Below, piece by piece: positions 35,354 to 45,219 of a stretch of 64,000 nucleotides of DNA; the stretch's first letter is position 1, and every line of letters begins with the position of its first letter. The stretch lies in the NCBI GenBank assembly GCA_943789485.1, contig CALSUH010000001.1:62001-126000 (forward strand). Direction: 5' to 3'. The notes under the pieces were generated by a model. That model was given only the letters and a program-made list of their open reading frames with translations, was not told the DNA's origin and ran no database searches. Made by a program: the position numbers and the translations under genes. Source of the stretch: an uncultured Pseudomonadales bacterium. GTDB lineage: Bacteria > Pseudomonadota > Gammaproteobacteria > Pseudomonadales > Pseudohongiellaceae.

Positions 35354-36571
35354 ATGAAGCGCGTTGTTGTAACTGGTATCGGAATTGTGTCCTGCTTGGG
35401 CAATGACAAAGAGTCGGTGCTAGATTCTCTCAAAGCGGGGCGTAGTGGTATTCGGCACAACCCCACCTATGAAGAAATTGGCATGCGCAGCCATGTCAGC
35501 GGATCTGTGCAGATCGACACAGCTGAATTGATAGATCGCAAGATACTCCGTTTTATGGGCGACGCCTCCGCTTATGCGTACCTCGCCATGGAACAGGCGA
35601 TATCTGACGCCAATCTCACCCAAGACGAAGTATCCAGTTTTCGCTCTGGATTAGTAGTGGGGTCCGGCGGCGGCTCCTCCGAAGAACAACTTGAATCCAC
35701 AGATATCATGCGCAAGAAGGGTTTGCGCAGAGTCGGGCCTTACCGTGTAACCCGTACAATGAGCAGCACCACATCCGCTTGCCTGGCCACTCCATTCAAA
35801 ATCAAAGGCGTCAACTACACGATCTCATCGGCCTGCGCGACCAGCGCACACTGCATTGGCCATGGAGCCGAGCTAATTCAGCTAGGCAAGCAAGATATCG
35901 TTTTCGCAGGTGGCGGCGAGGCTGAACATTGGACAACGAGCCATATGTTCGATGCTATGGGCGCGCTTTCAACTAAATACAACGACACGCCCGCTAAAGC
36001 CTCACGCGCTTTCGATGCTGACCGTGATGGCTTTGTGATCGCTGGCGGTGGTGCGATTCTTGTCATGGAGTCTCTCGATCACGCCCTAGCACGAGGCGCA
36101 AAGATCTATGCCGAGCTGACCGGATATGCGGCAACCTCCGATGGTCACGACATGGTTGCACCTGCAGGCGAGGGCGGCGCCCGCGCGATGCAGGTAGCGG
36201 CAGCTGGCCTGCTAGGGTCAGTAGACTACATCAACACACACGGCACTAGCACACCGGCCGGTGACGTCTCGGAACTACGTGCGATCAAAAGCGTGTTTGG
36301 TGAGAACGTACCAATACTAAATTCAACCAAGTCGCTGACGGGTCATTCACTTGGCGCGGCAGGCGCACAGGAAGCCATCTATACCCTATTGATGATGGAG
36401 AATGACTTTATTGCCGCCTCGGCCAATATCGAAAATCTAGACGAAGAAGCGCAAGGAATGCCAATCGCAATCGAGCGCCAAGATGACATTACCCTGAACC
36501 GTGTCATGTCGAACAGCTTCGGCTTCGGTGGCACCAACGCCTGCTTAGTCTTTGATCGCTATCAAAACTAG
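35354..36571 (+). CDS. fabB: 3-oxoacyl-ACP synthase I
   Basis: The 405-residue condensing enzyme has the Cys-His-His triad: C161 in [10 protein letters not shown], one His in [11 protein letters not shown], and one in [13 protein letters not shown], with the gatekeeper end SFGFGGTNA. It elongates the cis-unsaturated acyl-ACP made by FabA. The fabA-fabB pair is the anaerobic-type unsaturated fatty acid pathway of gammaproteobacteria and some alphaproteobacteria. Confidence 0.97.
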   Translation: MKRVVVTGIGIVSCLGNDKESVLDSLKAGRSGIRHNPTYEEIGMRSHVSGSVQIDTAELIDRKILRFMGDASAYAYLAMEQAISDANLTQDEVSSFRSGLVVGSGGGSSEEQLESTDIMRKKGLRRVGPYRVTRTMSSTTSACLATPFKIKGVNYTISSACATSAHCIGHGAELIQLGKQDIVFAGGGEAEHWTTSHMFDAMGALSTKYNDTPAKASRAFDADRDGFVIAGGGAILVMESLDHALARGAKIYAELTGYAATSDGHDMVAPAGEGGARAMQVAAAGLLGSVDYINTHGTSTPAGDVSELRAIKSVFGENVPILNSTKSLTGHSLGAAGAQEAIYTLLMMENDFIAASANIENLDEEAQGMPIAIERQDDITLNRVMSNSFGFGGTNACLVFDRYQN

Positions 36572-36621
36572 CAACGCCTTGGGTAGGAAACTTATTAGTA
36601 GTTTAACAGGTCTAACCTAGC

Positions 36622-37113
36622 ATGAAGATAAGTTTCACATTTCGAATCAGTCTGACTCTACTACTTGGCACTGTCCTGCTCGCAGGCCACGCCGCGCAAG
36701 CGCAGCTCACACCGCGCACGATCTCGGGCCTAGAAGCGCAGCCCATTTCTCCACAGCCTTTGCCTGTGGAACTAGCTTTTCCATTCTATGTCAGTGCCAC
36801 TAGCCCAGGGCGAGTCAAGATTGTATGGAACCTACCAGATGGCCACTACCTGTACAGACACGCCTTCCAATTCACACTGAGCCAGCAAGCCGATTCGGCA
36901 GAGCTACCCGTAGAAGTCACGATGCCTGCTGGCCTGAAAAAAAATGACCAGTTCTTCGGCGATATAGAAGCCTATTATGGCCAACTCGATATCGATCTCA
37001 GCCTTAGTACCGTGCCTGGGCCGAACGCAAGAATTTTCATCGACTATCAAGGCTGTGCCGATTGGGGGTTTTGTTATCCTCCACAGCGCTTCGAATTTCT
37101 GCTAAATCCGTAA
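36622..37113 (+). CDS. Stand-alone DsbD N-terminal domain, periplasmic
   Basis: The 163-residue protein starts with a signal peptide cut after A-H-A-A-Q-A. The mature part is the immunoglobulin-like N-terminal domain of the thiol:disulfide interchange protein DsbD. It ends with DYQGCADWGFCYPP, where C145 and C151 match the DsbD N-domain cysteine pair. The eight-helix membrane domain and C-terminal thioredoxin domain of full DsbD are missing; the frame stops at FEFLLNP. In Pseudomonas a full DsbD-type gene precedes aroQ, and aroQ follows here too, so this looks like a shortened DsbD. It may still receive electrons from another membrane reductase. Confidence 0.87.
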   Translation: MKISFTFRISLTLLLGTVLLAGHAAQAQLTPRTISGLEAQPISPQPLPVELAFPFYVSATSPGRVKIVWNLPDGHYLYRHAFQFTLSQQADSAELPVEVTMPAGLKKNDQFFGDIEAYYGQLDIDLSLSTVPGPNARIFIDYQGCADWGFCYPPQRFEFLLNP

Positions 37114-37126
37114 ACTCAGCCCTTCC

Positions 37127-37168
37127 TTTCGCAAAAAAAGCGTGAAATACACGCTATTTTCTGCGAAA
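37127..37168. terminator. Nested hairpin between DsbD-domain gene and aroQ
   Basis: An outer stem TTTCGCA/TGCGAAA (37127-37133 and 37162-37168) encloses an inner stem AGCGTG/CACGCT (37139-37144 and 37150-37155), which has A's on one side and ATTTT on the other. It is likely a terminator for the upstream gene and may work in both directions. Confidence 0.55.
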
Positions 37169-37238
37169 ATGCCGACAAAATAGCTAATCAGGTTTTTGGG
37201 GAGAAAATTCACCCAGCCGCCACATTCGGGAAAAGAAA

Positions 37239-37679
37239 ATGGCATCAATACTGGCACTGCATGGACCTAACTTAAATCTGCTCGGTAGTCGTGAGCCCCA
37301 CATCTATGGGTCTGACACCTTGGACGACATTAATCAGCGCCTCGCAACAAAATGCACAGAGTCGGGCCATCAATTCGACAGCCTGCAGGCTAACTCTGAG
37401 GGAGAATTAATCGATCGATTACACGCGGCGCGAAAAGACGGCACGGCATTCATGATCGTGAACTTTGGTGGATTCACCCACACTAGCATTGCTATTCGCG
37501 ACGCGATCCTAGCCGCCGAGATTCCCTTCATCGAGGTGCATCTTTCAAACCTTTTCAGCCGCGAAGCATTTCGGCATCATTCCTATTTTTCCGACATCGC
37601 TGTCGGGTGTGTTATTGGTTTGGGTGCCCAAGGTTACGAACTGGCGCTGCAAGCTGCTTGCAAAAAACTAGCTAATTAG
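37239..37679 (+). CDS. aroQ: 3-dehydroquinate dehydratase, type II
   Basis: The 146-residue enzyme has GPNLNLLGSREPHIYG with the catalytic Tyr, NSEGELIDRLH, the FTHTSIAIRDA substrate loop, and VHLSN followed by REAFRHHSY. It dehydrates 3-dehydroquinate to 3-dehydroshikimate in the shikimate pathway and usually forms dodecamers. The accB gene follows 158 bp downstream. Confidence 0.97.
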   Translation: MASILALHGPNLNLLGSREPHIYGSDTLDDINQRLATKCTESGHQFDSLQANSEGELIDRLHAARKDGTAFMIVNFGGFTHTSIAIRDAILAAEIPFIEVHLSNLFSREAFRHHSYFSDIAVGCVIGLGAQGYELALQAACKKLAN

Positions 37680-37837
37680 TTGCACAAGGATAGGCAACCA
37701 TTGCCCGTTAAGGGCAGTGCGAGTGCGGCAAAAGCCAGTGAAATGACAGCAACGTCAGCTTTTGACGCACGACATACTGATAAAGTCAGGATGACTTTTC
37801 AGTATTGATTAACAATAATTCAAAACGAGACACCCCT
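37680..37837 (+). promoter_or_regulatory. Leader region of accBC with a hairpin
   Basis: The 158 bp between aroQ and accB contain an imperfect inverted repeat, TACTG at 37775-37779 with CAGTA at 37800-37804 and AAGTC/GACTT inside, ending 33 bp before the accB start. It could be an aroQ terminator or an accB leader structure. The Shine-Dalgarno of accB is weak. Confidence 0.4.
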
Positions 37838-38278
37838 ATGGACATTAGAAAAGTAAAGAAACTCATTGAGTTGCTGGAATCTTCCGACATCGCAGAAATC
37901 GAAATCAAGGAAGGCGAAGAGTCAGTTAGGATTAGCCGCGGATCCATTTCAATGCCTGCGCCCATCGCCTATCAGGCGCCTGCGGCTCCTGCCGCAGCTC
38001 CACCTCCTGCCGCGGCCGCACCAACCGCTCCTCCCCCCGCAGAAGGAAATGCAATCAAGTCCCCTATGGTTGGTACTTTTTATCGCTCTCCCTCTCCCTC
38101 CTCTCCTGCGTACGTTGAGGTCGGCACACATGTAAAGGCAGGAGACGTGGTCTGCATTGTCGAAGCGATGAAGATGATGAATCAAATTGAGGCTGATCAA
38201 GCAGGCGTGATCGAAGCCTTTTTGGTTGAAGATGGCGAACCGGTAGAATTCGACCAGCCATTAATTAGAATCGTATAG
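37838..38278 (+). CDS. accB: Biotin carboxyl carrier protein of acetyl-CoA carboxylase
   Basis: The ATG at 37838 opens [14 protein letters not shown], the standard BCCP start. The 146-residue protein has an N-terminal helix, an Ala/Pro-rich linker (about 40-68), and a C-terminal biotinyl domain with biotin Lys112 in EAMKMMN and the thumb [19 protein letters not shown]. It carries CO2 between biotin carboxylase and the carboxyltransferase for malonyl-CoA synthesis. accC follows 40 bp later. Confidence 0.97.
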   Translation: MDIRKVKKLIELLESSDIAEIEIKEGEESVRISRGSISMPAPIAYQAPAAPAAAPPPAAAAPTAPPPAEGNAIKSPMVGTFYRSPSPSSPAYVEVGTHVKAGDVVCIVEAMKMMNQIEADQAGVIEAFLVEDGEPVEFDQPLIRIV

Positions 38279-38318
38279 AACGCAATTTGGGTGCTCAGCC
38301 TAATTCAAGGATAGCTTC

Positions 38319-39659
38319 ATGCTTGAAAAAGTATTAATAGCGAATCGCGGTGAAATCGCACTGCGTGTGCTTCGCTCTTGTAAAGAACTTGGAATCAAAA
38401 CTGTCGCTGTCCATTCGACGGCAGACCGGGATTTAATGCATGTTCGGCTCTCCGACGAGTCGGTCTGTATAGGACCGCCCAGCCCAACAGAAAGCTACCT
38501 CAATACACCCGCTATCATCTCTGCAATGGAAGTGACCGATGCCGATGCAGTGCATCCCGGCTACGGATTTCTATCTGAGAACGCCGACTTCGCCGAGCAG
38601 GTAGAGAACAGTGGCTTCGCTTTTATCGGCCCAACTGCCGAGACGATTCGCCTGATGGGCGACAAGGTTTCCGCGATCGAAGTAATGCGCAAAGCAGGCG
38701 TGCCTACTGTACCCGGCTCCAATGGCCCCATAGACGATAACAACGAGCGCACGCTATCGTTAGCCAAAGAGATTGGCTACCCAGTAATCATCAAGGCAAC
38801 AGCGGGCGGCGGTGGCCGCGGCATGCGTGTTGTCCACAATGAGGCGGCACTACTCAAAGCAATATTCGTCACACAGGCCGAGGCCAAGTCTTTTTTCGGC
38901 AACGGCGTAGTCTATCTCGAGAAGTTTTTGGAGAATCCGCGCCATGTGGAAATCCAAGTTATCGGCGATGGCAAGGGCAACGCGCTCTATCTTGGCGATC
39001 GTGACTGCTCTGTGCAGCGACGCCACCAGAAAATATTGGAAGAGGCCCCAGCTCCAGGCATTCCTGACAAAGTGCGCGCCAAAGTCGCACAGACTTGTAT
39101 CCAAGCTTGTAAGAACATGAATTACCGCGGAGCTGGAACCCTAGAGTTTCTTTATGAAGATGAGGCATTCTACTTCATTGAAATGAATACGCGCGTGCAG
39201 GTAGAGCATCCGGTTACAGAAATGATTACCGGTGTAGATATCGTCAAAGAACAACTTCTAATAGCCGGCGGCGCGCCGCTGTCTTATGCCCAAGAGGATA
39301 TCCATTTCCGCGGTCACGCCTTCGAGTGCCGGATCAACGCCGAGGACCCAGTCACGTTTATGCCCAGCCCAGGCAAGATAAAGATGTTTCATGCACCTGG
39401 AGGCAACGGAGTGCGTGTCGATTCACACCTGTATAGCGGCTATAGCGTTCCACCTCACTACGACTCTTTGATAGCCAAGCTTATCTGCCACGCAAACACG
39501 CGCGAAGCAGCACTAAGACGTACGCAGATCGCTCTTGATGAGATGCTGATCGATGGTATCCACTGCAATATCCCACTGCATCAAGATCTTGTGCGCGATG
39601 CCGAGTTTCAAAAGGGTTGCGTCAACATCCACTATCTAGAAAAGAAGCTTGGATCCTAA
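38319..39659 (+). CDS. accC: Biotin carboxylase subunit of acetyl-CoA carboxylase
   Basis: The 446-residue ATP-grasp enzyme has [13 protein letters not shown] at the start, the Gly-rich ATP loop [11 protein letters not shown], the catalytic segment [16 protein letters not shown], and RINAEDP. It carboxylates biotin on BCCP with bicarbonate and ATP. It ends 20 bp before the prmA start. Confidence 0.97.
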   Translation: MLEKVLIANRGEIALRVLRSCKELGIKTVAVHSTADRDLMHVRLSDESVCIGPPSPTESYLNTPAIISAMEVTDADAVHPGYGFLSENADFAEQVENSGFAFIGPTAETIRLMGDKVSAIEVMRKAGVPTVPGSNGPIDDNNERTLSLAKEIGYPVIIKATAGGGGRGMRVVHNEAALLKAIFVTQAEAKSFFGNGVVYLEKFLENPRHVEIQVIGDGKGNALYLGDRDCSVQRRHQKILEEAPAPGIPDKVRAKVAQTCIQACKNMNYRGAGTLEFLYEDEAFYFIEMNTRVQVEHPVTEMITGVDIVKEQLLIAGGAPLSYAQEDIHFRGHAFECRINAEDPVTFMPSPGKIKMFHAPGGNGVRVDSHLYSGYSVPPHYDSLIAKLICHANTREAALRRTQIALDEMLIDGIHCNIPLHQDLVRDAEFQKGCVNIHYLEKKLGS

Positions 39660-39679
39660 AGCCCCCGAGTCTTCTCACT

Positions 39680-40576
39680 ATGGCATGGCAACAACTCAGG
39701 CTTCAGGTACGCTCCAATCAAATTGACCCCCTAGAACAACTACTGCTGGATTATGGCGGTCTTTCAATAAGCTATTTGGATGCAAAGGATCAACCGGTAT
39801 TTCAAAAAGTGCCAGGTAGCACACCATTATGGGAGTTTGTTGATCTTGTCTGCCTATTCGAGAAAGAAACAAATCTCGATGGACTGCTTTTCTTGTTACA
39901 ACAACACCCTGCGATTGAAGACAAAGGGTCTTTGACTCTCAACATATTAGAAGATCAGGCCTGGGAGAGATCCTGGATGTCGGATTTTAAGGCAATGCAG
40001 TTTGGCGAGCGCCTTTGGGTCTGTCCGAGCTGGCAGGAGCCGCCCGAACCAAGTGCCATTAATATTATGCTCGATCCCGGCCTCGCCTTCGGCAGTGGCA
40101 GTCACGCAACCACCAGCATGTGCTTACAATGGTTGGAGAAAAACACTCGCGATGACAGCACAGTAATCGACTATGGTTGTGGCTCTGGCATTCTTGCAAT
40201 CGCTGCGGCCCTGCTTGGAGCGCCCCACGTCATCGCAGTAGATAATGACCCTCAGGCGATTACTGCTACGATCGAAAACGCGAAGCGCAATAACATCCCA
40301 GAAGGCGTTATCGAAACCTACCTGCCGGAGCAATTGCCTGCCGACAGGGCCGCTCTTCTGTCAGATATAGTCATTGCAAACATACTCGCCGAGCCACTCA
40401 TGCAGCTTGCTGAAAACCTCTCTCATCTCGTCAAACCAAAGGGACAAATCGCCTTGTCTGGATTATTAGCGGATCAGGCTGACGAACTACTTGAGCATTA
40501 TAGCTCTTGGTTTGAGATGGACGAGGCAATACTGAGCGAGGAATGGGCGCAATTGAGCGGCATCCGCCTGAATTAG
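39680..40576 (+). CDS. prmA: Ribosomal protein L11 methyltransferase
   Basis: The start is the ATG at 39680 (MAWQQLRL), 20 bp after accC; an upstream in-frame start at 39617 lies inside accC. The 298-residue protein has PrmA features: an N-terminal substrate domain, GLAFGSGSHATTSMCLQWL, the SAM motif VIDYGCGSGILAIAA, and the NILAEPL motif. It trimethylates ribosomal protein L11. The neighbours accC, DUF3426, dusB and fis are conserved in Pseudomonadales. Confidence 0.95.
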   Translation: MAWQQLRLQVRSNQIDPLEQLLLDYGGLSISYLDAKDQPVFQKVPGSTPLWEFVDLVCLFEKETNLDGLLFLLQQHPAIEDKGSLTLNILEDQAWERSWMSDFKAMQFGERLWVCPSWQEPPEPSAINIMLDPGLAFGSGSHATTSMCLQWLEKNTRDDSTVIDYGCGSGILAIAAALLGAPHVIAVDNDPQAITATIENAKRNNIPEGVIETYLPEQLPADRAALLSDIVIANILAEPLMQLAENLSHLVKPKGQIALSGLLADQADELLEHYSSWFEMDEAILSEEWAQLSGIRLN

Positions 40577-40601
40577 CCAGCAAGCGAGTGAGTTACGCTT
40601 G

Positions 40602-40639
40602 TTGTAGGCAAGACAAGGGGATTGGCCTACAATCCCTTG
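40602..40639 (+). promoter_or_regulatory. Two mutually exclusive hairpins before the DUF3426 gene
   Basis: TTGTAGGC at 40602-40609 can pair with GCCTACAA at 40625-40632 (15-nt loop). Alternatively CAAGGGGATTG at 40614-40624 can pair with CAATCCCTTG at 40630-40639 (5-nt loop, one bulge). The two share bases, so only one can form at a time. This resembles an attenuator layout, but no T run or leader peptide was found. Confidence 0.35.
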
Positions 40640-40666
40640 CTAACTTGTCGCTCGAAGTGCTGCCGC

Positions 40667-42049
40667 ATGTCGTTCAATGTAACCCAATGTCCCGTCTGTG
40701 ATTCTACCTTTAACACGAACTCTCGTGTATTAGCTGCTACTGCTGGCCGAGTGCGCTGCGGAGCCTGCCTCAATGTCTTTGAGGCCATCGATAATTTTTT
40801 GATTCGAGAAGAAACGGACGCAGCGCAAAACCAAGACGAGTCGGTTTTCGTGGGCAATGATCCGCAAGAATTTTTCGACCCGTCTTCGTTTCTTACTCGC
40901 AGCGACTTGAGAGAAATCCAGAGTGACGAACCTGATCAAGGCGATCCTATCAATGAAAAAAACCTGCATCAGGAACTGAAGAAATCGGAAACTCTCAGCG
41001 AAGAGTTCTTCACCTCGGCGGCTGGAGAACTGCAGGGGAGAACTGAAGCGCCTGCTGTAGAGGGTAGACATAAAGGCGAAGAGTCCTTGATTGATCGCCC
41101 TGAAACCCTAGAAGCAAACATTAACCATGCAAGCATCGATGAGGAATTCAAGGAAGGGGCTCTAGACTCCTTTACGACAGAGGCAACCGATGCCCAAGAA
41201 CTCATTGAAGACGACCCAGCCGACTCCTTCTTCGAGAGACGCATTGAGCCAGGGCCAGAGCCTGCTGCGAATAACGAGAACGCCAGTGTCGAGATCAAAT
41301 CGCCAAGCGATGAAGCGAGCGCTATCCATAGTCTAGCCACTCAAAAAAACCTTGCTAGTGAGCGTGTTGCCGAAGATGAAGAGCCAGGCATGGAAGCGGC
41401 ACACACTAGCGCTCAAGAAATGGATGAAGAATCAACGGAATCGATACGCTGTAGAGCGCTAGAAGCAGAACTAAGCGATGAAGAAGCACTCGAGGCAATC
41501 CCCCGAGAGAGTCTTGCTGCTTTGAGAGGTATCTCGACACCTGTCGAACTCTTAGCGAAAAAAGAGAGTCGCCTTTTACGCAGCACTCTACTCTTTCTAT
41601 CCAGCCTGCTACTCGGCGGCCTGCTTAGCTCTCAATATTTGTGGCAGCGTATGGAGCTGTATAGTCAGCTTCCTCAATTACGTCCTCTTTATGAAGTCGC
41701 CTGCAATTATTTAAACTGCGCACTACCACAATACGCAGACATCGACTCTATTCGCAGCGAGAATCTTACCGTACAAACGCACCCGAGCTTTGCAAACGGC
41801 TTGCTGGTTAACACTGTCATTCGCAACACGGCGGCATTCGAGCAGCCCTTTCCAATTCTTATACTCAGTTTCAATAGCGTGGAGAACAGCGTCATCGCAC
41901 TGCGCGAATTTACTTCCGCTGAATATCTGGACCCAGCACTTCATTCCATCAAAACCATGCCGCCTAAGATGCCGGTGCAAATCGGTCTAGCAATAATGGA
42001 CCCAGGGCCGGAGGCCGCAAACTACACTCTAGCATTCCGCCGGCCTTAG
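40667..42049 (+). CDS. Zinc-ribbon/DUF3426 membrane protein
   Basis: With the ATG at 40667 (MSFNVTQCPVC) the protein has 460 residues. The N-terminus is an MJ0042-type zinc ribbon with CPVC and CGAC pairs. Residues about 45-295 form a very acidic, Glu/Asp/Ser-rich and probably disordered region. One membrane helix (about 303-326, STLLFLSSLLLGGLLSS) is followed by the periplasmic DUF3426 domain. Such proteins are conserved between prmA and dusB in Pseudomonadales but their function is unknown. The zinc ribbon would face the cytoplasm. Confidence 0.85.
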   Translation: MSFNVTQCPVCDSTFNTNSRVLAATAGRVRCGACLNVFEAIDNFLIREETDAAQNQDESVFVGNDPQEFFDPSSFLTRSDLREIQSDEPDQGDPINEKNLHQELKKSETLSEEFFTSAAGELQGRTEAPAVEGRHKGEESLIDRPETLEANINHASIDEEFKEGALDSFTTEATDAQELIEDDPADSFFERRIEPGPEPAANNENASVEIKSPSDEASAIHSLATQKNLASERVAEDEEPGMEAAHTSAQEMDEESTESIRCRALEAELSDEEALEAIPRESLAALRGISTPVELLAKKESRLLRSTLLFLSSLLLGGLLSSQYLWQRMELYSQLPQLRPLYEVACNYLNCALPQYADIDSIRSENLTVQTHPSFANGLLVNTVIRNTAAFEQPFPILILSFNSVENSVIALREFTSAEYLDPALHSIKTMPPKMPVQIGLAIMDPGPEAANYTLAFRRP

Positions 42050-42180
42050 CGACCGGTTTGCCGTCTGCATCTATCGGCAATAAAAAGGTGTGCAAAAAAC
42101 AAACAAATTACTTTAACTGGAAATGTGTCCCCGCTATCATAACTGCTCCTAGCAAAGTCAGCATAACAGCAATAACAAGA

Positions 42181-43185
42181 ATGATTGACGTCGGCCCCTA
42201 CAAACTAAAAAACTCGCTATTCCTTGCACCTATGGTGGGCGTTAGTGATACACCGTTCCGGGAAATCTGTACCGAAGCTGGCGCCGGCCTAACTGTCGCG
42301 GAAATGCTGACGAGCAACCCAGAATTGTGGCAGAACGAACGCAACAGACTAAAACGAGTAAAACCTAAAAGCCTTGGGCCCCATGTTGTACAAATTGCAG
42401 GATCCGACCCGGAGTTAATGGCCCAAGCTGCAGCACTGAATGCAGAACTCGGTGCCGATGGCATCGATATCAATATGGGCTGCCCCGCGAAGAAAGTACT
42501 GAAGAAAGCAGCAGGCTCAGCGCTCCTTAAAGACGCTGAGTTAGTTGAGAGAATCTTAAAGACTGTAGTGTCACGCGTTGATATTCCCGTGACGCTGAAA
42601 ATACGCACAGGCTGGAGTCCCGAAACAAGAAATGGTGTAGAGATCGCGAAGATTGCTGAGGGTAGCGGTATAAGCTTGCTTACTGTGCACGGCCGCACCC
42701 GAGAATGCCGCTTCAAAGGTTATGCAGAGTACGACACCATTGCTGCAATTAAGAATGCCATCTCGATTCCTGTAATCGCTAACGGCGATATAGACTCACC
42801 GCACAAGGCCGCAGAGGTCCTTAAGCAAACTCAAGTAGACGGATTAATGATCGGTCGTTCCGCACAGGGCAGGCCGTGGATATTCAAAGAGATAGAGCAC
42901 TATCTTTCTGTAGGGAAGGTTCTTCCGGAAATCGATTTAGAAACGCGTTTCGCAATAATCTTTTCACACCTGATGAAACTTCATAGTTTCTATGGCAACG
43001 TGAAAGGAGTATGGTATGCACGTAAGCATGTTGCCGCGTATGTAAAAGAATTAGTTGGATCGCGTGAATTTATGAAATCCTTCAATACTATCGAGTCTCC
43101 AGGTGCACAACTCGACTACATCAATACGTACTTCTCTCGCTTGGACGAAGGCCTTATTATTTATCAGAGGGCTGAAGCGGCATGA
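42181..43185 (+). CDS. dusB: tRNA-dihydrouridine synthase B
   Basis: The start at 42181 (MIDVGPYKLKN) gives 334 residues, the usual DusB length; codons upstream to 42058 are not typical of the family. It is an FMN TIM barrel with APMVGVSDTPFRE, the catalytic Cys in INMGCPAKKV, TVHGRTR and GDIDSPHKAAEVL. It reduces uridines of the tRNA D loop. The fis gene starts inside its last codons (overlap 43182-43185), the classical dusB-fis operon. Confidence 0.96.
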   Translation: MIDVGPYKLKNSLFLAPMVGVSDTPFREICTEAGAGLTVAEMLTSNPELWQNERNRLKRVKPKSLGPHVVQIAGSDPELMAQAAALNAELGADGIDINMGCPAKKVLKKAAGSALLKDAELVERILKTVVSRVDIPVTLKIRTGWSPETRNGVEIAKIAEGSGISLLTVHGRTRECRFKGYAEYDTIAAIKNAISIPVIANGDIDSPHKAAEVLKQTQVDGLMIGRSAQGRPWIFKEIEHYLSVGKVLPEIDLETRFAIIFSHLMKLHSFYGNVKGVWYARKHVAAYVKELVGSREFMKSFNTIESPGAQLDYINTYFSRLDEGLIIYQRAEAA

Positions 43186-43484
43186 ATAAGCCTGATAGCA
43201 TTACAAGCCATCTAGAACCAATTCAACCTCAAGACAACGCCCCCTGTGCGCAACAAGAAAATACACTTCGAGCCGAAGTGGAACGCTCACTAGGTCGCTA
43301 TTTTGAAAATATCGAAAATGAGGCCGTTACCGATCTTCACCAGCTGGTTATTTCAGAAGTAGAGTCCCCCCTGATTGAGGCGGTAATGCGTTATTGCGGC
43401 AACAATCAAAGCAAGGCATCTATCATGCTTGGCTTGAACCGTGGTACGCTACGCAGCAAATTAAAGCTGTACGGTTTACTGTAA
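43182..43484 (+). CDS. fis: DNA-binding protein Fis
   Basis: The 100-residue protein ends in the Fis helix-turn-helix, with CGNNQSKASIMLGLNRGTLR as its core. The N-terminal 30 residues are polar and variable, as in the family. Fis bends DNA and controls rRNA promoters, recombination and growth-phase genes. Its ATG overlaps the dusB stop by 4 bp, so the two are translated together. Fis usually controls this operon's own promoter; no binding sites were mapped here. Confidence 0.96.
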   Translation: MNKPDSITSHLEPIQPQDNAPCAQQENTLRAEVERSLGRYFENIENEAVTDLHQLVISEVESPLIEAVMRYCGNNQSKASIMLGLNRGTLRSKLKLYGLL

Positions 43485-43617
43485 TTTCCATCGATCGGCC
43501 CTCTAAATTTAGTCTTCGCTAAGCTCATCTGAGCAATTTGACTTAGTGATATTGGCAGAAATCTAGATACCCGGTTTTGCATCAACCCCAACTACGCCCA
43601 CAAGCAAAGATAGCCCT

Positions 43618-45192
43618 ATGACAACAGAAAAATCTGCTGCCATTCGTCGTGCATTGATTAGCGTCTCCGACAAGACTGGCATTGTTCCCTTCGCAAAAGC
43701 TCTCAATAAACTTAACATCGAGATACTCTCCACCGGGGGCACCTATAAGTTGCTCACGCAAGAGGGCGTTCCAGCGATAGAAATCTCGGAGTACACCGGC
43801 TTTCCAGAAATGATGGACGGCAGGGTTAAGACTCTGCACCCCAAGGTCCATGGTGGCATCCTAGCGCGCCGTGATCTCGATCAGGCGATCATGGAAGAAC
43901 ATGATATCCCTCCAATCGACCTCGTCGTAGTCAACCTCTACCCTTTCGAAGATACTGTGGCGAATCCAGACTGTGATTTGCCAACAGCGATCGAGAATAT
44001 CGATATTGGCGGCCCTACCATGCTGCGTGCGGCCGCAAAAAACAATCGTTTCGTTGCCGTAGTGGTAAACCCATCGGACTACGACGGCATCGTTGACCTG
44101 TTACAAACCAATGAAGGCAAGCTCGACCAGGACACGCGTTTCGACCTCGCCGTAAAGACGTTTGAACACACCGCCGCTTACGATGGTGCCATAGCCAATT
44201 ATCTTGGCGCGAAAATTGACCCAGAATCTAATTTTCCTAGGACATTTACTACGCAATTCCTGAAGACCCAAGAGATGCGTTACGGAGAGAACCCACATCA
44301 GAAAGCTGCCTTCTACGTGGAAAAAAACCCCAAAGAAACGAGCATCAGCACGGCAGAGCAGTTACAGGGCAAGGCGTTGTCTTATAACAATATCGCCGAT
44401 ACCGATGCCGCTTTAGAATGTGTTAAATCATTTAGCGAACCTGCCTGTGTCATTGTGAAGCATGCAAATCCTTGTGGAGTCGCCATAGCGGAGTCGCCGC
44501 TTAAGGCTTACGAGCTTGCCTTTCAGACCGATCCTACTTCGGCCTTTGGCGGCATCATCGCGTTCAACCGTGAACTGGATGCCGAGACTGCACAGCGCAT
44601 CGTTAACCAGCAATTTACCGAAGTGATCATAGCGCCTTCTATTTCCGATGCCGCGCTTGAAATAACTGCCGCTAAGAAGAATGTACGTGTATTGCGCTGC
44701 GGCCAATTAAAGAGCCATAGAGAAGAAGAGCTGGACTATAAGCGCGTCAATGGCGGGCTACTAGTACAGGATCGCGATATTCATCAAATCTCTCGCGAGG
44801 ATCTAAAAGTCGTTAGCGCCCGCGCGCCTAGCGAGGATGAGGTTCGCGACCTACTGTTCGCCTGGTCTGTTGCGCAATATGTAAAATCTAATGCAATCGT
44901 CTACTGCAAGAACAACCAGACTATAGGCATTGGGGCCGGACAGATGAGCCGCGTCTATAGCGCGAAAATTGCTGGCATCAAGGCCGCCGATGAAAATCTG
45001 GTAGTAAAAGGTTCTGTGATGGCATCCGACGCCTTCTTCCCTTTCCGCGACGGCATAGACGCCGCTGCAGGCGCAGGCATCGCCGCAGTCATACAACCTG
45101 GCGGGTCGATGCGCGATGACGAGGTTATCGCTGCTGCCGACGAGGCCAATATAGCGATGGTATTCACCTCCATCCGACATTTTCGCCACTAG
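43618..45192 (+). CDS. purH: AICAR transformylase/IMP cyclohydrolase
   Basis: The 524-residue bifunctional enzyme has an N-terminal cyclohydrolase (MGS-like) domain ([39 protein letters not shown]). Its C-terminal transformylase has the [13 protein letters not shown] site and [13 protein letters not shown]. It carries out the last two steps to IMP. The start codon lies 133 bp after fis. purD follows with a 27-bp gap, as in many gammaproteobacteria. Confidence 0.97.
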   Translation: MTTEKSAAIRRALISVSDKTGIVPFAKALNKLNIEILSTGGTYKLLTQEGVPAIEISEYTGFPEMMDGRVKTLHPKVHGGILARRDLDQAIMEEHDIPPIDLVVVNLYPFEDTVANPDCDLPTAIENIDIGGPTMLRAAAKNNRFVAVVVNPSDYDGIVDLLQTNEGKLDQDTRFDLAVKTFEHTAAYDGAIANYLGAKIDPESNFPRTFTTQFLKTQEMRYGENPHQKAAFYVEKNPKETSISTAEQLQGKALSYNNIADTDAALECVKSFSEPACVIVKHANPCGVAIAESPLKAYELAFQTDPTSAFGGIIAFNRELDAETAQRIVNQQFTEVIIAPSISDAALEITAAKKNVRVLRCGQLKSHREEELDYKRVNGGLLVQDRDIHQISREDLKVVSARAPSEDEVRDLLFAWSVAQYVKSNAIVYCKNNQTIGIGAGQMSRVYSAKIAGIKAADENLVVKGSVMASDAFFPFRDGIDAAAGAGIAAVIQPGGSMRDDEVIAAADEANIAMVFTSIRHFRH

Positions 45193-45219
45193 TTGCGCAC
45201 CCAACTGGAGATCGAAGCC

